DNA of 64,000 nucleotides from HLUCCA09 sp965277275. Lineage in GTDB: Bacteria; Pseudomonadota; Alphaproteobacteria; Rhodobacterales; Rhodobacteraceae. Below the pieces are notes generated by a model. It was not told where the DNA came from. It did no database searches and saw only the letters and a list, made by a program, of their open reading frames with translations. Below, in pieces: positions 63,103 through 64,000 of the stretch (positions are counted from its first letter, which is position 1; each line of letters starts with the position of its first letter). Where the stretch lies: NCBI GenBank assembly GCA_965277275.1, contig CBDICG010000002.1, positions 372,001 through 436,000 on the forward strand, given 5' to 3'. A program made the position numbers and the translations under genes.

Positions 63103-64000
63103 ATGGCCGAGACGGCGGACGCAATCGTGATTGGCGCGGGCGTGATTGGGGCGGCCACGGCCTTTGAACTGGCCAAGGGCGGGCGCAGCGTGATCATGCT
63201 GGACAAGGGGGCAGCGCCCGGTATGGGCTCCACCGCCGGCTCCTGCGCGATCATCCGGATGCACTACTCTACCTTCGACGGCACCGCGATGGCCTGGGAA
63301 GGGTACCACTACTGGCGCGACTGGCGAGACTATCTGGGAGCGCCCGCCACCGAGGATCTCGCGCGCTTCGTCGAGTGCGGTTGCCTTGTGATGGCAACCC
63401 AGGCGAACGGCTTTCTGACCAAGCACATGGAGAATTCGGCCAAGCTCGACTGCCCCTACGAAGAGTGGGACCGCTCCGAGATTGGTGCCCGATTGCCGAT
63501 CTACAACCTGGAGAGCTTTTCTCCGGCGAAACGGCGCGAAGAGGACGGCTTCGGCGAGCCCAATGGCGCCCACATCGATGGTGCCGTCTTCTGGCCGCAT
63601 GCCGGATACGTGACAGACCCGGCGTTCTCCGCCCAGAACCTTGCATTGGCCGCCCGGCGTCACGGGGCAGTGCTGCGGATGAAGAGCGAGGTGCATGAGA
63701 TCCTGACGGGCGGGGGGCGCGTCAGCGGCGTGCGCCTTGCGGACGGCGTCGAGCTTCATGCTCCGGTGGTCGTGAACGTCGGGGGGCCGGCCTCCGCGAT
63801 GCTCAACAAGATGGCCGGGGTTACGGGCGACATGACCATCGAAACCCGCCCGCTACGGCAGGAGGTGGTGCATGTTCCTGCTCCCGAGGGCTTCGATTTC
63901 GAGGCAAACGGCACAATCGTCTCGGACAGCGATATCGCCTGCTATTGCCGCCCGGAGAAAGGCAACCACATCCTCATCGGATCCGAGGACCCGCCCTGCG
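63103..64000 (+). CDS. FAD-dependent oxidoreductase (DAO family), runs off right edge
   Basis: The first 299 residues of a D-amino-acid/sarcosine/glycine oxidase-like flavoprotein. The Rossmann motif is IVIGAGVIGAATAFELAKGG at residues 8-27, followed by LDKGAAPGMGSTAGSCAIIR, which holds the family FAD-contact GSTAGS. Later parts include PHAGYVTDPAFSAQNLALAA, VVVNVGGPASAML and ETRPLRQEVVHV. It likely oxidises an amine or amino acid imported by the neighbouring opp system, but this is only position-based. Start at 63103 follows a GGAGG-type site. The C-terminal part is outside the window. Confidence 0.88.
   Translation, partial: MAETADAIVIGAGVIGAATAFELAKGGRSVIMLDKGAAPGMGSTAGSCAIIRMHYSTFDGTAMAWEGYHYWRDWRDYLGAPATEDLARFVECGCLVMATQANGFLTKHMENSAKLDCPYEEWDRSEIGARLPIYNLESFSPAKRREEDGFGEPNGAHIDGAVFWPHAGYVTDPAFSAQNLALAARRHGAVLRMKSEVHEILTGGGRVSGVRLADGVELHAPVVVNVGGPASAMLNKMAGVTGDMTIETRPLRQEVVHVPAPEGFDFEANGTIVSDSDIACYCRPEKGNHILIGSEDPPC

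Overview
The window is GC-rich DNA from an alphaproteobacterium, very probably a marine or phototrophic member of the Rhodobacterales (Roseobacter/Rhodobacter group). This rests on the hup/hyp and sox gene orders, the VPLPA-CTERM exported protein, a GapR homologue, FnrL-type operator sites and several small proteins typical of that order. No taxonomic marker (rRNA or tRNA) is present, so the genus is open.

Layout. Positions 1-723 hold the start of acetyl-CoA synthetase (minus strand, running off the left edge). Positions 1263-17619 form one uninterrupted plus-strand locus for a membrane-bound uptake [NiFe] hydrogenase: hypF, hupSL, a small exported protein, hupC, hupDFGH, a rubredoxin-HupJ fusion, hupK, hypAB, hupR, hypCDE. 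Positions 17689-33232 are mixed: a CIA30-like protein, a chemoreceptor, GapR, a DksA-like protein, a DUF442 phosphatase-like protein, a FliM/FliN-like protein, a symporter/histidine-kinase hybrid with its response regulator, a VPLPA-CTERM protein and mfd. Positions 33377-47166 are a complete sox thiosulfate/sulfide oxidation locus: soxVW-XYZA-BCDEF leftward, diverging from soxS, a DUF336 gene, soxR and a soxT-like transporter rightward. Positions 47225-57059 hold a TPR protein, a MaoC-phosphate acetyltransferase fusion, a SIMPL protein, a 1066-residue PilM/PilP-like membrane protein and a KefB-type antiporter. Positions 57129-62717 are an oppABCDF peptide importer, and a FAD-dependent oxidoreductase starts at 63103 and runs off the right edge.

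How it works together. The locus equips the cell for lithotrophic energy supply: electrons from H2 (HupSL to HupC to quinone) and from thiosulfate, sulfane sulfur or sulfide (Sox enzymes and the SoxEF flavocytochrome c). Regulation can be partly read from the DNA. FNR/FnrL-type boxes (TTGAY-N4-RTCAA) lie before acsA, before hupD and in the dksA-like/DUF442 divergent region, with a one-mismatch box before hupS. A sulfide-responsive ArsR-type operator (ATTC-N8-GAAT) lies before soxX. The HupR regulator has lost the phosphoacceptor Asp, the conserved receiver Lys, the GAFTGA loop and the Walker B Glu, so it probably acts as a phosphorylation-independent sigma70-type activator.

The most notable unannotated item is a frameshifted VPLPA-CTERM exported-protein gene hidden in the 1.1-kb soxW-soxX gap. 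Others are the rubredoxin-HupJ fusion, the 1066-residue protein and the large hairpins in the hup and opp operons. I saw no tRNA, rRNA, insertion sequence, prophage or CRISPR array.
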